Shown here piece after piece: positions 21,231 to 30,210 of a DNA stretch of 30,210 bases (the first letter of the stretch is position 1; each line of letters starts with the position of its first letter). This stretch comes from Monoraphidium neglectum (Eukaryota > Chlorophyta > Chlorophyceae > Sphaeropleales > Selenastraceae): positions 1-30,210 of the forward strand of contig NW_014013296.1 of NCBI RefSeq assembly GCF_000611645.1. The letters are read 5' to 3'. The notes under the pieces were generated by a model. The model ran no database searches. It was not told the DNA's origin and saw only the letters and a program-made list of their open reading frames with translations. Both the position numbers and the translations under genes were made by a program.

Positions 21231-23079
21231 ATGGCCAACACGCGAGTGCCGTTCAGCGGCACCTGCCGCGCCGCACTCCCCAACATGCTGCTGGGGCTGC
21301 TGGCCCTGGCAGCCGTCCCTGCATGCCAGGGCCATGGCTACCTTTACACCCCAAGGAGCCGCAACTGGGTGGCCTACCAGGAGGGGCGTTTCTGGGACCC
21401 CCAGAGCGGCAACGGCCTTGGATTGAGGGCTCCGCCCCAGACCCCTGGGCCCTGCGGCGATCCCTTCCAGGGCGTGGTGACAGACTTTGTCAACCAGCCG
21501 TCCCCCTCACAGGCGACATACGCGCCTGGATCCACGGTCACCTTGAATGTCAAGCTGACCGCAAATCAGTGAGTTGGGCGCAGTGTCGCCTCTGAACCTG
21601 GTTCACAGCGAGCGTGGTGGGTGCTGACTTGCTTGCCTTGCTTGAGTCCCCTCATCCCGGCTACAGGGACATGATCTTTAGTGAAATCTTCCACGCCCCC
21701 CCTTTATTGTTGACGTGCATGCCATCACACCTGTTTCCCTCCGCAACAGCGGCGGGAACTTCATGTTCCGTGTGTGCCCGCGCACCACCAACCTGGACGA
21801 GGCTTGCTTCGGCTCCAACTACCTGGTCCGTGCAGACAACGGCCAGCGCGACACCTGGATCACGAGCGCCGCCGTCAGCGACTACACCATGCAGGCAAGC
21901 GTGCTGTTTGTCAGGGGACCGCAGTCTGAAGTGTTGGCGGCAGCACACTCACTCTGCTAGCTGGCCGAGTTGGCCGAAGCATGGATGGCGTCATTGGAGT
22001 CCGCCAGCACGGACAGCCCACATCTGATGGCTGGCTTTGACCATGACACTGCATGTTTACTGCCTCCATCTTGCCAGTCTTATGCCATTAGTGTGCCAAG
22101 CCATATGCCATCGCCATCGCTGTCCATCCTGCGCAGTATGTGCTTCCCGCTGGCATCTCAGGCCCTGTGGTGTTGCAGTGGCAGTACATTGCAATGCAGT
22201 CCTGCATCCCCGCCGGCTGCGACCGCACTTACTGCGGCTCCTATGCCGATGGTGAGCGTGCATGCATCATTCTAAGGTGCTCCGAATACGCTTGTGTGTT
22301 ACCCGGGAAACTGTATGCAGTACTGCTGCGTGGCTGTCAGCAGCAATGCCCGCGGTCAACCAAATGCAAGCGATTGTGGCCGCCTAGCTGCCGCCCAGCC
22401 GCCTTCTGGATACTGGCCGGAAGCCAGGCGTGCACTCCGAGCTGGCTGCACGCCGGAGCTCATTGCGCGTGACAAGCTGCTCGCATGCAGCACTGCTGAT
22501 GCATGCACACGTGCATTGTCCCCAGGCTACGCGGCATCTGCTCTCCTCGGTCGTCACCTTCCTGCATGCCACCCGCTCTTTAACATGATTTCTGCAGGGA
22601 CCAACCCCGTCACTGGCAGCCCCGGATTCTGCACTGGAGCCACAGCGCCCGAAGTCTTCAACAATTGCGCTGACATCTCAATCAGCGGGACAGTCATGCC
22701 CTCCCCGCCGCCGCCGAGTACGCCGTCCCCACCCGCTTCACCCTCTCCCTCCTTGCCGCCCTCCTCACCGTCGCCGTCGCCCCCGGGCATTCCCCCGCCG
22801 ACTCCCTCGCCGACTCCCCCACCGACTCCCTCCCCGTCTCCCTCGCCCCCCTCAAGCGGCACAGTCACTTGCAATGGTTGCAGCACCGCGGCCTGCTTCT
22901 GCCAGACCGCCGCATCTGGACTGTACGCCAACCCCTGGGATGCCACCTGCGCGACATTCCTGCAGTGTTCAAACGGTGTTGCATTCGTCCAGCCCTGCCC
23001 CGCGGGGCTGATCTATGATAGGGTCGCGCGCGCTTGCAACTGGCCAGCCGCCACACCGTGCACCCGCAACTGCCCTTGA
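21231..23079 (+). CDS. Secreted LPMO-like (PF03067-type) protein with C-terminal CBM14
   Basis: Four exons (21231-21568, 21750-21894, 22137-22251, 22598-23079) join in phase to 359 aa. Family knowledge: lytic polysaccharide monooxygenases use a copper held by the mature N-terminal His and a second His to cleave chitin or cellulose oxidatively. Seen here: a signal peptide (MLLGLLALAAVPACQG, with an ATG at residue 1 or 19) ending just before H35 in HGYLYTPRSRNW; a second His, H113, created exactly at the first splice junction (TANHGGNFMFRVC); YVLPAGISGPVVLQWQY; and EVFNNCADISI with F220 as probable axial residue. A Pro/Ser/Thr linker spans about 234-286. Residues 287-359 form a peritrophin-type CBM14 (YANPWDATCATFLQCSNG, QPCPAGLIYD, ACNWP). 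The second intron appears to begin with GC. Substrate is probably chitin-like; activity is inferred. Confidence 0.9.
21895..22136 (+). other. Probable GC-AG intron in the LPMO-like gene
   Basis: Exon 2 ends CAG and the intron begins GCAAGC, which matches the usual GC-AG donor context; the acceptor is GCGCAG at 22131-22136. Joining gives YTMQ-YVLPAG in phase. Using the GT six bases downstream instead would keep phase and add Ala-Ser, so the call is likely but not certain. Confidence 0.65.
22700..22855 (+). repeat. Pro/Ser/Thr-rich linker coding repeat
   Basis: Degenerate CCSCCG/ACTCCCTCGCCG units code PSP, PTPSP and PPPTP motifs between the LPMO and CBM14 domains, like hydroxyproline-rich linkers of algal secreted proteins. 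Confidence 0.85.
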
Positions 23080-23204
23080 AATTTGGGTGGCTGTGGATGT
23101 CATCATGACATTGGCAACATTCAATTTGTTGCGGCTTTTCTGTCGGCAAAGGCGGTACATGTTGGGGGCTGGCAGGGCACCCCAGGATCCTGTATGCATC
23201 CTTT

Positions 23205-23209
23205 TGTAA
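23205..23209 (+). terminator. Putative polyadenylation signal TGTAA
   Basis: TGTAA lies 126 nt after the LPMO-like stop codon; use inferred from position. Confidence 0.4.
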
Positions 23210-23763
23210 GCAGTCAGATCACGTGCTCAGGAGGTTTCGTTGGCCCAGCAGTCACACAGGCTAGGCTGCGTCCCGGAGACAAAAGAAGCAATGGTGCGGA
23301 GATCGCGGCGGGGTTTATCCGTCACGCATCGTGCAAACTATTATGAAGCGGCGCTGCAGGCCGCAACGCCTTGCGGACAACGTTGTGACGTGCATGCACG
23401 TACTGTAACAGAGTTCGCGTGAAAAATCACCAGCAAATGCAATGATTGTGCATCTTTGCATCGCGTGGGTTTTGATGACATCATACAGTATGGCATCTGC
23501 ACCGACACAAGGGGTCTTTTGAGGCCTTGTGGATGGTCGTTGGGGCGTCAATTATTTTCGGACAACAGCATGCACAGCCCGCGTCCCAGCACGCAGGCGG
23601 CCCGCTGGCTCTACAACTTTGAGCTGGCCCCCGCCAGGCTGCCCCCCTCACCGCCCAGTCGCCGGCGCGACTCTCCTTTGAACCCCTTGCTGCAGGGCTA
23701 GCCCCGTCTTGAGTTGTCACTGAGAGGGGCTTTGACGGCAGATCGGAATGTCCGAGTTCAAAC

Positions 23764-23768
23764 TTACA
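23764..23768 (-). terminator. Putative polyadenylation signal TGTAA (minus strand)
   Basis: TTACA on the + strand reads TGTAA on the minus strand, about 347 nt after the LSG1 stop codon. Confidence 0.35.
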
Positions 23769-24114
23769 CTGGCCAAGCGACTGCTCTGTTGGGCCTCAGG
23801 CTCCTCTGGATGCCGCCGCCCCTAGGCCATGATGCTTCTGAGGTGACACAGCCAAAACGGAACACTTGAGAGCGCCGCTCATGCACCCTCACAGAGACTC
23901 CATCAAGCCCTGCAATGCTGGCACAGCTGCTGCAAGAGCGCCCGCCACAGGAAAAACAACCACGCAGCGTGGAACACAAGTGCGAGAAGCGGATCGGCCC
24001 GCAGTTCGGGCAGGGGCGGCGGCAGTTCTACCTGTTCTAGAAGAAGGGGCGCCTCACAAACGGCGACACGGCGCTTGCTCCCCTCCGCCCTTGCGAGCAC
24101 AATGCTGACCGCGC

Positions 24115-24587
24115 TCACTCAATCTCGTAGCCGCCCACGCGCACCAAGCCGCCCTTCTTCCCGACGGCGATCGCAGCGCCATCATAGTCGCCGGCGTCCC
24201 GCACCGCGCCGCGCGCGCCCTTGGCGGCGCGGACGGCGCCCTTCTTGTTGTGCAGCTTGTACTCTGGGCGCTGCGGCTTGGGCTTGCGCGCCTTGGCGCC
24301 GCCCGCGCCCCCGCCGCCCGCGCCGCCGCCGCCGCCCTCCAAGCTCAGGCCATCCAGCAGTTCCAAATCAGCCGGGTCCAGCAACAAGCCGTCCCCTACG
24401 TCTGCTGCCGCCGCCGCCGCCGCCGCTGCTGCCGCCGCTGCTGCCGCTGCAGCCGACACAGTCGCCCCAGGCGCGCTGCTCGCGTCGGCCCCAGCAGCGT
24501 CGCTGCTGCCTGCGGCAGGCGCCGCCTCGGGCGCCGCCTCCGCGTCTTCCCGCGCTCCGACCTCCTCGGCCTGCTGCTGCTGCTGTC

Positions 24588-24626
<39 letters not shown>

Positions 24627-27621
24627 GCGGCCGCTCAATTGACATGCCCTCCACTCCCCCCTCCACCTTCTCCGCTGCAACGTCCGGCGCCCATCCAATC
24701 GGGTCAGACCCCGGGGGCAGCCGGCAGTACACCAGCCGCCCCGCGGTGTAATCCTTCAACACCAGCCGCCCCGCCCGCGCCTCGTCCGGCAAGCCTCCCC
24801 CCGCCGTCCACCCGCGCGCCGCCGCCAGCACCGCCAGCAGCCGCGGCGCCTGCGGCGCGCCGTCGGCGGCGGGGGGCAGGCGGACGCCGTAGCAGCTCTC
24901 CAGCTGGCGGCGGCCGAGGCGGCGCGACACGACCTCCACCGCGGGCCGGACCTCTGTAAGGCGGTCGATGGGCACAACGCCTGCCGCCACCATCTCCGCC
25001 CGCGACCCCGCGAATCGCGGCAGCACCAGGCCTGCGGGTGGCGGGAGTGACGTGCGGCGGTTGGGCCGCGGGCGCGATCGGCGCAAAGGCGCCCCCCCGA
25101 AAAAAAAACAGCCACTGGTCTGATGACTGAGCCGGGCCACGCGGGCTGCAGGCGTAGCAGCTGTGCGAGCGGCTGGCAGGACAGACCCCTACCGCGCCCA
25201 GCCTGCCAGGCAGTTTACCCCTTGCCCACACGTGTCTCGGACGCCCCCAGCGCGCACCTGGGCAGTCGCACAGGCACAGCGTGGGCGACACGTTGAGCGT
25301 CTGGAAGTGCTTTGTCTTGCCGGGCGTCGGCGCGACGGCGGTCTTTTTGGCTCCGAAGATGGCGTTGATGGTGGAGGACTTGCCCACGTTAGGGTAGCCC
25401 ACCAGGCCCACCACCAGCCGCCGCTCCTCGTCGTCCCTGGTGCATTGTTGGGTGGTCGCGGGGTTGGATGCTCTCAGCAAAAGCTGGGTTGTGAGGCTGC
25501 AACAGGGGGCAGCTGCGCTTCCAGCAGAGGATGGTGTACAGGGATCGGCGGCATAGGTACCGCACACCACCTGACACACCAACACAAATACACAACCAGG
25601 AGGCTGGTGTCACGACAGCTGCACGGCGACTGACCACGTCGCTGCTTTGAGTAAACATGCCCGGGGTCGCGGCAAGTGCCCGCTTCCAGCCACGCGGGCG
25701 CCCCTTCACAGGAAACCAGGTACCCCACACCGGCGCTGGCTCTTGGGAGCGAAAAAATTCGCACAGGAGAGCGAAAATCCGCCGTCGGGGGCCCAGCCCC
25801 CAGCGGTTCCCCGGCCCCCGAGCCCACCTGCGGGGGTCGTCCTCGTCAGCTGCCTCCACAGCCTCCCGCGCCGCGCCCTCCAAAACCTCAAGCAGCTCCT
25901 CCACCCCCAAGACCCTGATCCGCTCGTCCCCGCCGCCGCGGCCGCCGCCGCCGCCACGCCGCTGCTCCCGCTCCTGCAGAGCGCCCGCCCCCCCCGCCGC
26001 CCGCACCTCCGCCGCCGGCGCCGGCGCCGGCAGCCCCAGCGCCGACGCCTCCGCCCGCGCGCGCGCCTGCTCGTCCGCGGCGGCAGCCGCCGACCAGAAC
26101 ACGTAGCGGCGCCCGCGTGCGTCGAACCAGTCCGCCCACGCGCGGCGCGCGGCGGCGGGCAGCAGGTCCGCCTTGTTGAGCAGCACCAGGGACGCCTTGG
26201 TCGCGTGAATGTCGGCCGCGTAGGCCGCCAGGCTGTCGGACCAGTATGTGAGGGGGTCCCTCGCGTCCACCACCTGCACCACGACATCGCTGCGCTCCAG
26301 GACGCGCCACAGCTGCCGCCACACCTCGAGGTTGCGCTCAAAGGGCGTCAGCACGAGGCCGTCCTCCTCCTCCAGCCGCGCCAGGCTCCTGGAGGCAGGC
26401 GGGGCGCGCGTCGCGTCGTTCCTTGCGCATTGTTGGGGCATGCATATGCTTGCGGTGTTGGCAGGCGTGCGGCATGCCCCAAACGGGGGCCATGCACACA
26501 GGCATGCTTGTACGACTGGGCAAGCGGGGGGACCGCAGTCGGAGGCGCGGCGCAGGCGCGCCGCGCTCAGCAGCCACCAGCTACCTACGGCATGGAACGC
26601 CGCGCTGTAATTGACCCCGTAGGCCCTACAGGCCCCGAGGGCTGTCCTGCACGGGCCGCTCCGCCCCGCACAGCCCGCACCTGCGCCAGTCCAGGAATGA
26701 CTGCTTCTCGTTCTGCTCCAGCTGCTCCGCCGTTGTGTTGGCGTCCCAGGCCGGCCGCCGGGGGACCTGCGTAGGGTCGACAGGCCCGGAAGCAGCTCGG
26801 CTGAGTCAGCACGCCGGGGACACCCGACCAGGGGACGGGACGCGGCGCTGCGAGGCTGTACCATTGCCACCAAACATGGTCGCAGCCACTCTCGTCCGCC
26901 CCGCCCCACCCGCGGCGAGACAAGACCCAGCCGCACCTGCAGCACCCCGCCGAACCGCTCCTCCGCCGCGGCGCGCTCCTCCTCTGTGATCTGGGGCGGG
27001 GCCTCGTAGACGCCCCCCACGGACAGCACGACGGGCTGGTAGCGCTCCGCGGTGAAGTCCTTGTCAGCGAGGTCGGCCTGGGGCCCAAGACGGCGGGAGC
27101 ATTCATGCCCTGTTATTGAGACACTCGCGGGTTTTGAAGCAGCATAGACGGGCAAGGGGCCTGGTACGCTATTGATAGCCGCCCCCAGCGCAGCGCTGCT
27201 GCTGTGGTCGTCAAGTAACTGGCAGCGCATGGCATGCGCTGCCTTGCGCAGCCGGCCGGCCCTCAGCTTCCCAGCAACAATGCTGCCGCCGGTCAGGGGC
27301 CGCACCATGGCCATCAGCTCTTCCAGGTCGTTTCTGTCCAGGATGCTCTGCATGTTGGTGGCGTCTGTCGTGTGGCGGCCCTCGCCGCCAGGCCCGACCG
27401 TCTGCGGGGCGACGCGATGGCGCGCCGTCGGTGGGCCGAGGCAACGCGGCATGCGGAGTGCGGCGCGCGCGCCACTACGAGTGATCAGCAGCGCATTCCA
27501 ACGCATGGGCTGCGTTGCATGTGGCGTGCAGTAGCGCGAGACGCACCTGCTTGCGGCGCGCGAGCGCCTGGCCGACGCGGGTGCCGCCGGTATTCCTCGA
27601 CTTGCCGTTGTGTTTGCCCAT
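24115..27621 (-). CDS. LSG1: LSG1-type circularly permuted GTPase, 60S maturation factor
   Basis: Seven exons (27547-27621, 27306-27401, 26937-27077, 26681-26766, 25828-26388, 25258-25436, 24115-25031) join in phase to 684 aa. Family knowledge: cytosolic LSG1 releases the export adaptor NMD3 from pre-60S subunits. Seen here: MGKHNGKSRNTGG start; HTTD and ADLADKDFTAER; RPAWDANTTAEQLEQNEKQSFLDWRR split over two exons; LTPFERNLEVWRQLWRVLERS; VVDARDPL; and the permuted G-motif order G4 NKAD (204-207), G5-like FWSA, G1 GYPNVGKSS (333-341), G2 Thr in PTPGKT, G3 DCPG (377-380). After it come LPRFAGSRAEMVAAGVVPID and LKDYTAGRLVYCRLPPG. The C-terminal part carries poly-Gln and poly-Ala inserts before a Lys-rich end. 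Splice phases and motif order agree throughout, so the identification is strong. Confidence 0.96.
24405..24461 (-). repeat. GCN tract coding poly-Ala in LSG1
   Basis: Triplet repeat on the minus strand reading as 18 or more consecutive Ala codons in the C-terminal insert of LSG1. Confidence 0.88.
24571..24624 (-). repeat. CAG tract coding poly-Gln in LSG1
   Basis: CTG triplets on the + strand, interrupted by TCG and TTG, read on the minus strand as Gln runs of 12 and more with a single Arg. Confidence 0.9.
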
Positions 27622-29328
27622 GGCGCCTGCTAGTAAGTGGCTGCCACTGCGACGCAGATCATGGCATCGTGTCGGGCATGTGTAAATCGCACGCCTGGAG
27701 CACAGGGGCGTACGTCAGCAACAGCGCGCAGGCCAAAGTGCATGGAGCGGCGGCCGCCGGCGTGGACGCCACGAACCGCGCTGCAGTGAACGGCCACGGC
27801 GCATACATGGAATACATGCACATGCAGTCCCAGGCACAAAATCACTATAAAGGCCTGCAGCGCTGGGCGTGGTGGGACAGGTCCGCCCAGCGCCTTCAAG
27901 CTGACCCGCAAACCGCGTCGTCGGCCGCACCAAAGAGTTTACCTGTTGAATATCACTTGTGTAAGACCTGAGCGCCTGTTGCGCGATCTATGTCCAAGCG
28001 GGTCGATGACAACGACACTGAGCAGAGTGCACTGTAGAAATGAGCAATGCAGCAAAACAAGCAGGCGAAAGTACTGTCCTTGGCGCTGTTGGCTGAAAGC
28101 GAACATAGCTGATTCAAGGTTTTGCTGTGACGGTCCCCCATGAGCTGCACTGCTGGCAGCATGATGTCTCTTGACACTGCTTGCGTCAGGGACATCAGGA
28201 CATGGACTGGGACGTCTGCACCTTCTCACGTGCCAGTGTTGTGGCGTGAAATACGCAGTATCCAGGGCACGAGGGGCGATAAAAAGGCATGTTTCCACAA
28301 CGCTGAAGCGCGCCGCACAAGGGGGGGGGCGAGTGCGCCCTGCACTCAGACAGCACGGGACAGCTCTCAGGCCGTGGTGGGGCCGTGCCCGCACTAACGG
28401 CACTTGCCCCTCCACATAGGCACCAAGTGAGTCTCGTGATGCTGCAGCCATGCTACGTAGTACAGCATTGGTGCTGTGCGTTGCAGCATGACGACGACAG
28501 CATGCACCAACTCTGTTGGACTCATGCACCCCCAGAGCGGCCCCAGTCGACACCGCATGCAAACAAGCAGTTGTTGCAAGCCACGCGGTAGCCGTGCAGA
28601 ATGTGCTGGCTAGAATTGTGCACGCAGCTGCTGTAATGCATTGTCACCCCCCCCTCTGCCCCCTTGGCTCCCGCGCACCCTCGAGGCCTTGTGTGGCCAC
28701 AGCTTCCCTTGCCTGTGGGTCCCATCTCACGCGTCACATGTGGTGTGCATGTGTTCAGTGCGCCATCCTGCTGCAGCTCTGCCACCCAATGCTTGTGGGG
28801 TGAGTGTCAAATACCTACACTTTGTGACGTGAAGGTTTCTGCTTCAATACCCGCATGCAGGTTTTGCGCCCGCTTGGGGGCGCGGGGGCGCGTTCCTGAG
28901 GGTACATGCCTGCATGTGCCGACTGAGAGCTGAAAATCCTCTACTTTTTGACACGCACAGCGTTGTTTCGTGATCCATTACAAAGCAACAGATGTCTGCA
29001 TCGAGAAAGCCGGCACACACGGCCAATGCTGCACAGCAGAGGAGCAACTTTGGAATCTCAGAGAGTGGGAGCGGGGGGTATGCAAGGGGGTCAACGCAAG
29101 CCACATAAGGACGGCAGCTGAACGGCGATATCACCCTTGGCTGGGTGTTGGCCACTTTGTGAACAGCCACATATGAGCAAACATCAGCAGTCGGCGGGGC
29201 ACAAAATGCCGGCACATCGAAAAAGCTGCGCGGACGCACGAGGCGACCCTCCCATCCGGTACACGCGCTCAGCGCGCCCTGTACTGCGACGAGAGAGCTG
29301 CCACTGCAGCACCCGTGGCTGGGCCGCG
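27622..29328. other. Large intergenic region upstream of LSG1 and downstream of membrane-protein gene
   Basis: At 1.7 kb this is the longest stretch without a supported gene. It should contain the LSG1 promoter and the 3' UTR of the right-hand gene. A TATAAA at 27846-27851 faces right, away from LSG1. Frames of 60-207 codons overlap on both strands, but I recognise no motif and no consistent exon chain in any. An unrecognised short gene or non-coding RNA cannot be excluded. Confidence 0.45.
28978..28982 (-). terminator. Putative polyadenylation signal TGTAA (minus strand)
   Basis: TTACA on the + strand, 347 nt beyond the stop codon of the right-hand minus-strand gene. Confidence 0.35.
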
Positions 29329-30210
29329 TCACCACCTGTCCAGGTCATCCCAGTCGTCGCGCCGCCCCCCCATCCGCCCCCGCCCCCGCTCCTCCGCTTG
29401 GTACTGCGCGTCCCGCTCCCGCCGCCGCCCGAACACGTCGTCGATACGCCGCTCCGACCCCCGCTCCGGCAGCTGCCGCTGCTCCTGCCGCCGCTGCTGC
29501 TGCTGCTGCCTGCCGAGCTTCCGGTCAAACTCCTCCGCCTCCATCCGGTCAAACTGCTCGGCGGTGCCCTGCTCTGTGGTGTACACCACGTCCTGCCGGC
29601 CGATGACGCGGCTGCCGCCCAGCTTCCGGGCAGCTGCCAGCTTCTCATCCAGGTCGCGGTCCCCGCCCGACTGCAGCAGCTCCACTGCCTGGAAGGTTGG
29701 AAGTTTTGGAGTGGGTGTGTTGGGTGGGTTGGCGCTTTGGGTGGTGGGAACAGCGCAAGGCATGCCTGGGCGGGCCGGGGTACGAGGGCGATGCTGGGGG
29801 AGGGCCCATCACCCGGCAAACTGAGGGTGCGAGCTCGGCCTCGCCGAGTCTGACACTTCACGCCATCCCATCTCCTGCCCGTTGCCGACAGGCCACCACC
29901 CAACCCCCACAATTCCAGCAAGCCTTTGAGCGCGGCTGCTCCTATGCAGCCCCCCGCCCGCCCCGGCCCCAAGCAGGCGCGCCTGGGGACCCCCCACCCA
30001 CCTGCAGCCGCGCGTCGTTGCGCCCTTCGATCTCCTTGTTGCGCCGCCCGTCCACCAGCGCGCGCACCAGGGGTATCGCGAAGAACGCGCCCGCGTAGCC
30101 CTGCAAGTAGGGCAGCAGGCCCAGCACGAAGCCCAGCCCCTGCCTGTACAGCGACAGCTTGGCTATGGGGTCCGCCAGCATGGTGGACAGCACCACCACA
30201 CCCACCACAT
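29329..30210 (-). CDS. Probable plastid membrane protein, unknown function, 5' partial
   Basis: Two exons are visible on the minus strand: 30002-30210 (reading frame from 30208; the gene continues beyond the window) and 29329-29688, joined in phase 0 to give 188 residues. The first part has one hydrophobic stretch ending VVLSTMLADP and a second, GFVLGLLPYLQGYAGAFFAIPLV, followed by the basic segment RRNKEIEGRNDARLQ. The second exon gives AVELLQSG, LDEKLAAARKLGG and IGRQDVVYTTEQ, then a very charged Gln/Arg/Glu/Asp-rich tail with RRDDWDDLDRW at the end. The pattern of two membrane segments plus RRNxEIExRNxAR resembles conserved chloroplast proteins with cyanobacterial relatives, from memory and not certain. 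I give no function. A Q5 run in the tail is coded mainly by CAG. Confidence 0.75.

Larger units (their letters stand above)
23080..24114. other. Convergent intergenic region between LPMO-like gene and LSG1
   Basis: This 1.03-kb region holds the 3' ends of two converging genes, with a candidate poly(A) signal for each strand. Short frames at 23456-23701 and 23866-24108 show no recognisable motif. No further gene is supported. Confidence 0.5.

Noticed and set aside
25437..25827. Open frame through the LSG1 intron before the P-loop exon
   Set aside because: The frame is partly open but interrupts the family sequence; splicing at 25828 and 25436 joins DDPRR to DDEERRLVVGLVGYPN in phase, as expected for LSG1.
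27946..28562. Frame of about 207 codons on the minus strand upstream of LSG1
   Set aside because: No recognisable domain, low coding character and no link to the LSG1 start; better read as spacer.

Overview
The window looks like nuclear DNA of a green alga, most likely a GC-rich chlorophyte such as a trebouxiophyte. Genes are split by many short GT-AG introns (about 110-400 nt), coding exons carry long in-frame CAG (Gln) and GCN (Ala) tracts, several 3' ends have the green-algal polyadenylation motif TGTAA, and the gene set (plant-type GDP-mannose 3,5-epimerase, bacterial-type organellar translation proteins) fits a photosynthetic eukaryote. The species cannot be named from the sequence. No bacterial operon, tRNA, rRNA, CRISPR array or intact transposon was seen.

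I built the gene models by joining exons at GT-AG (once GC-AG) boundaries that keep phase and restore family motifs. Left to right: (1) the 3' part of a CxxC-repeat protein, + strand, 1-1817; (2) an AFG1/LACE1-type mitochondrial AAA+ ATPase, +, 2391-5201; (3) an RRP1/Nop52-type nucleolar ribosome-biogenesis protein, +, 5945-8805; (4) GDP-mannose 3,5-epimerase, -, 10280-12915; (5) an organelle-type NFACT/RqcH ribosome-quality-control protein, -, 14073-17905; (6) organellar ribosomal protein bL9, +, 18167-19983, divergent from (5); (7) a secreted lytic polysaccharide monooxygenase-like protein with a Pro-rich linker and a C-terminal CBM14 chitin-binding domain, +, 21231-23079; (8) LSG1-type circularly permuted GTPase, -, 24115-27621; (9) the 3' part of a probable plastid membrane protein, -, 29329-30210.

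The genes do not form one pathway, but ribosome biology recurs: RRP1 and LSG1 act in 60S subunit maturation, and bL9 and the NFACT protein both act on bacterial-type organellar large subunits and sit head to head with 261 bp between start codons. The most novel locus is the LPMO-CBM14 gene. It keeps the N-terminal His expected after signal-peptide removal, a second candidate copper His and a probable axial Phe, which suggests oxidative attack on chitin-like wall polymers. GDP-mannose 3,5-epimerase supplies GDP-L-galactose for ascorbate, and ascorbate can reduce LPMO copper; linking these two genes is inference only.

Intergenic stretches of about 0.3-1.7 kb hold UTRs, presumed promoters and simple repeats, and no further gene could be supported in them.
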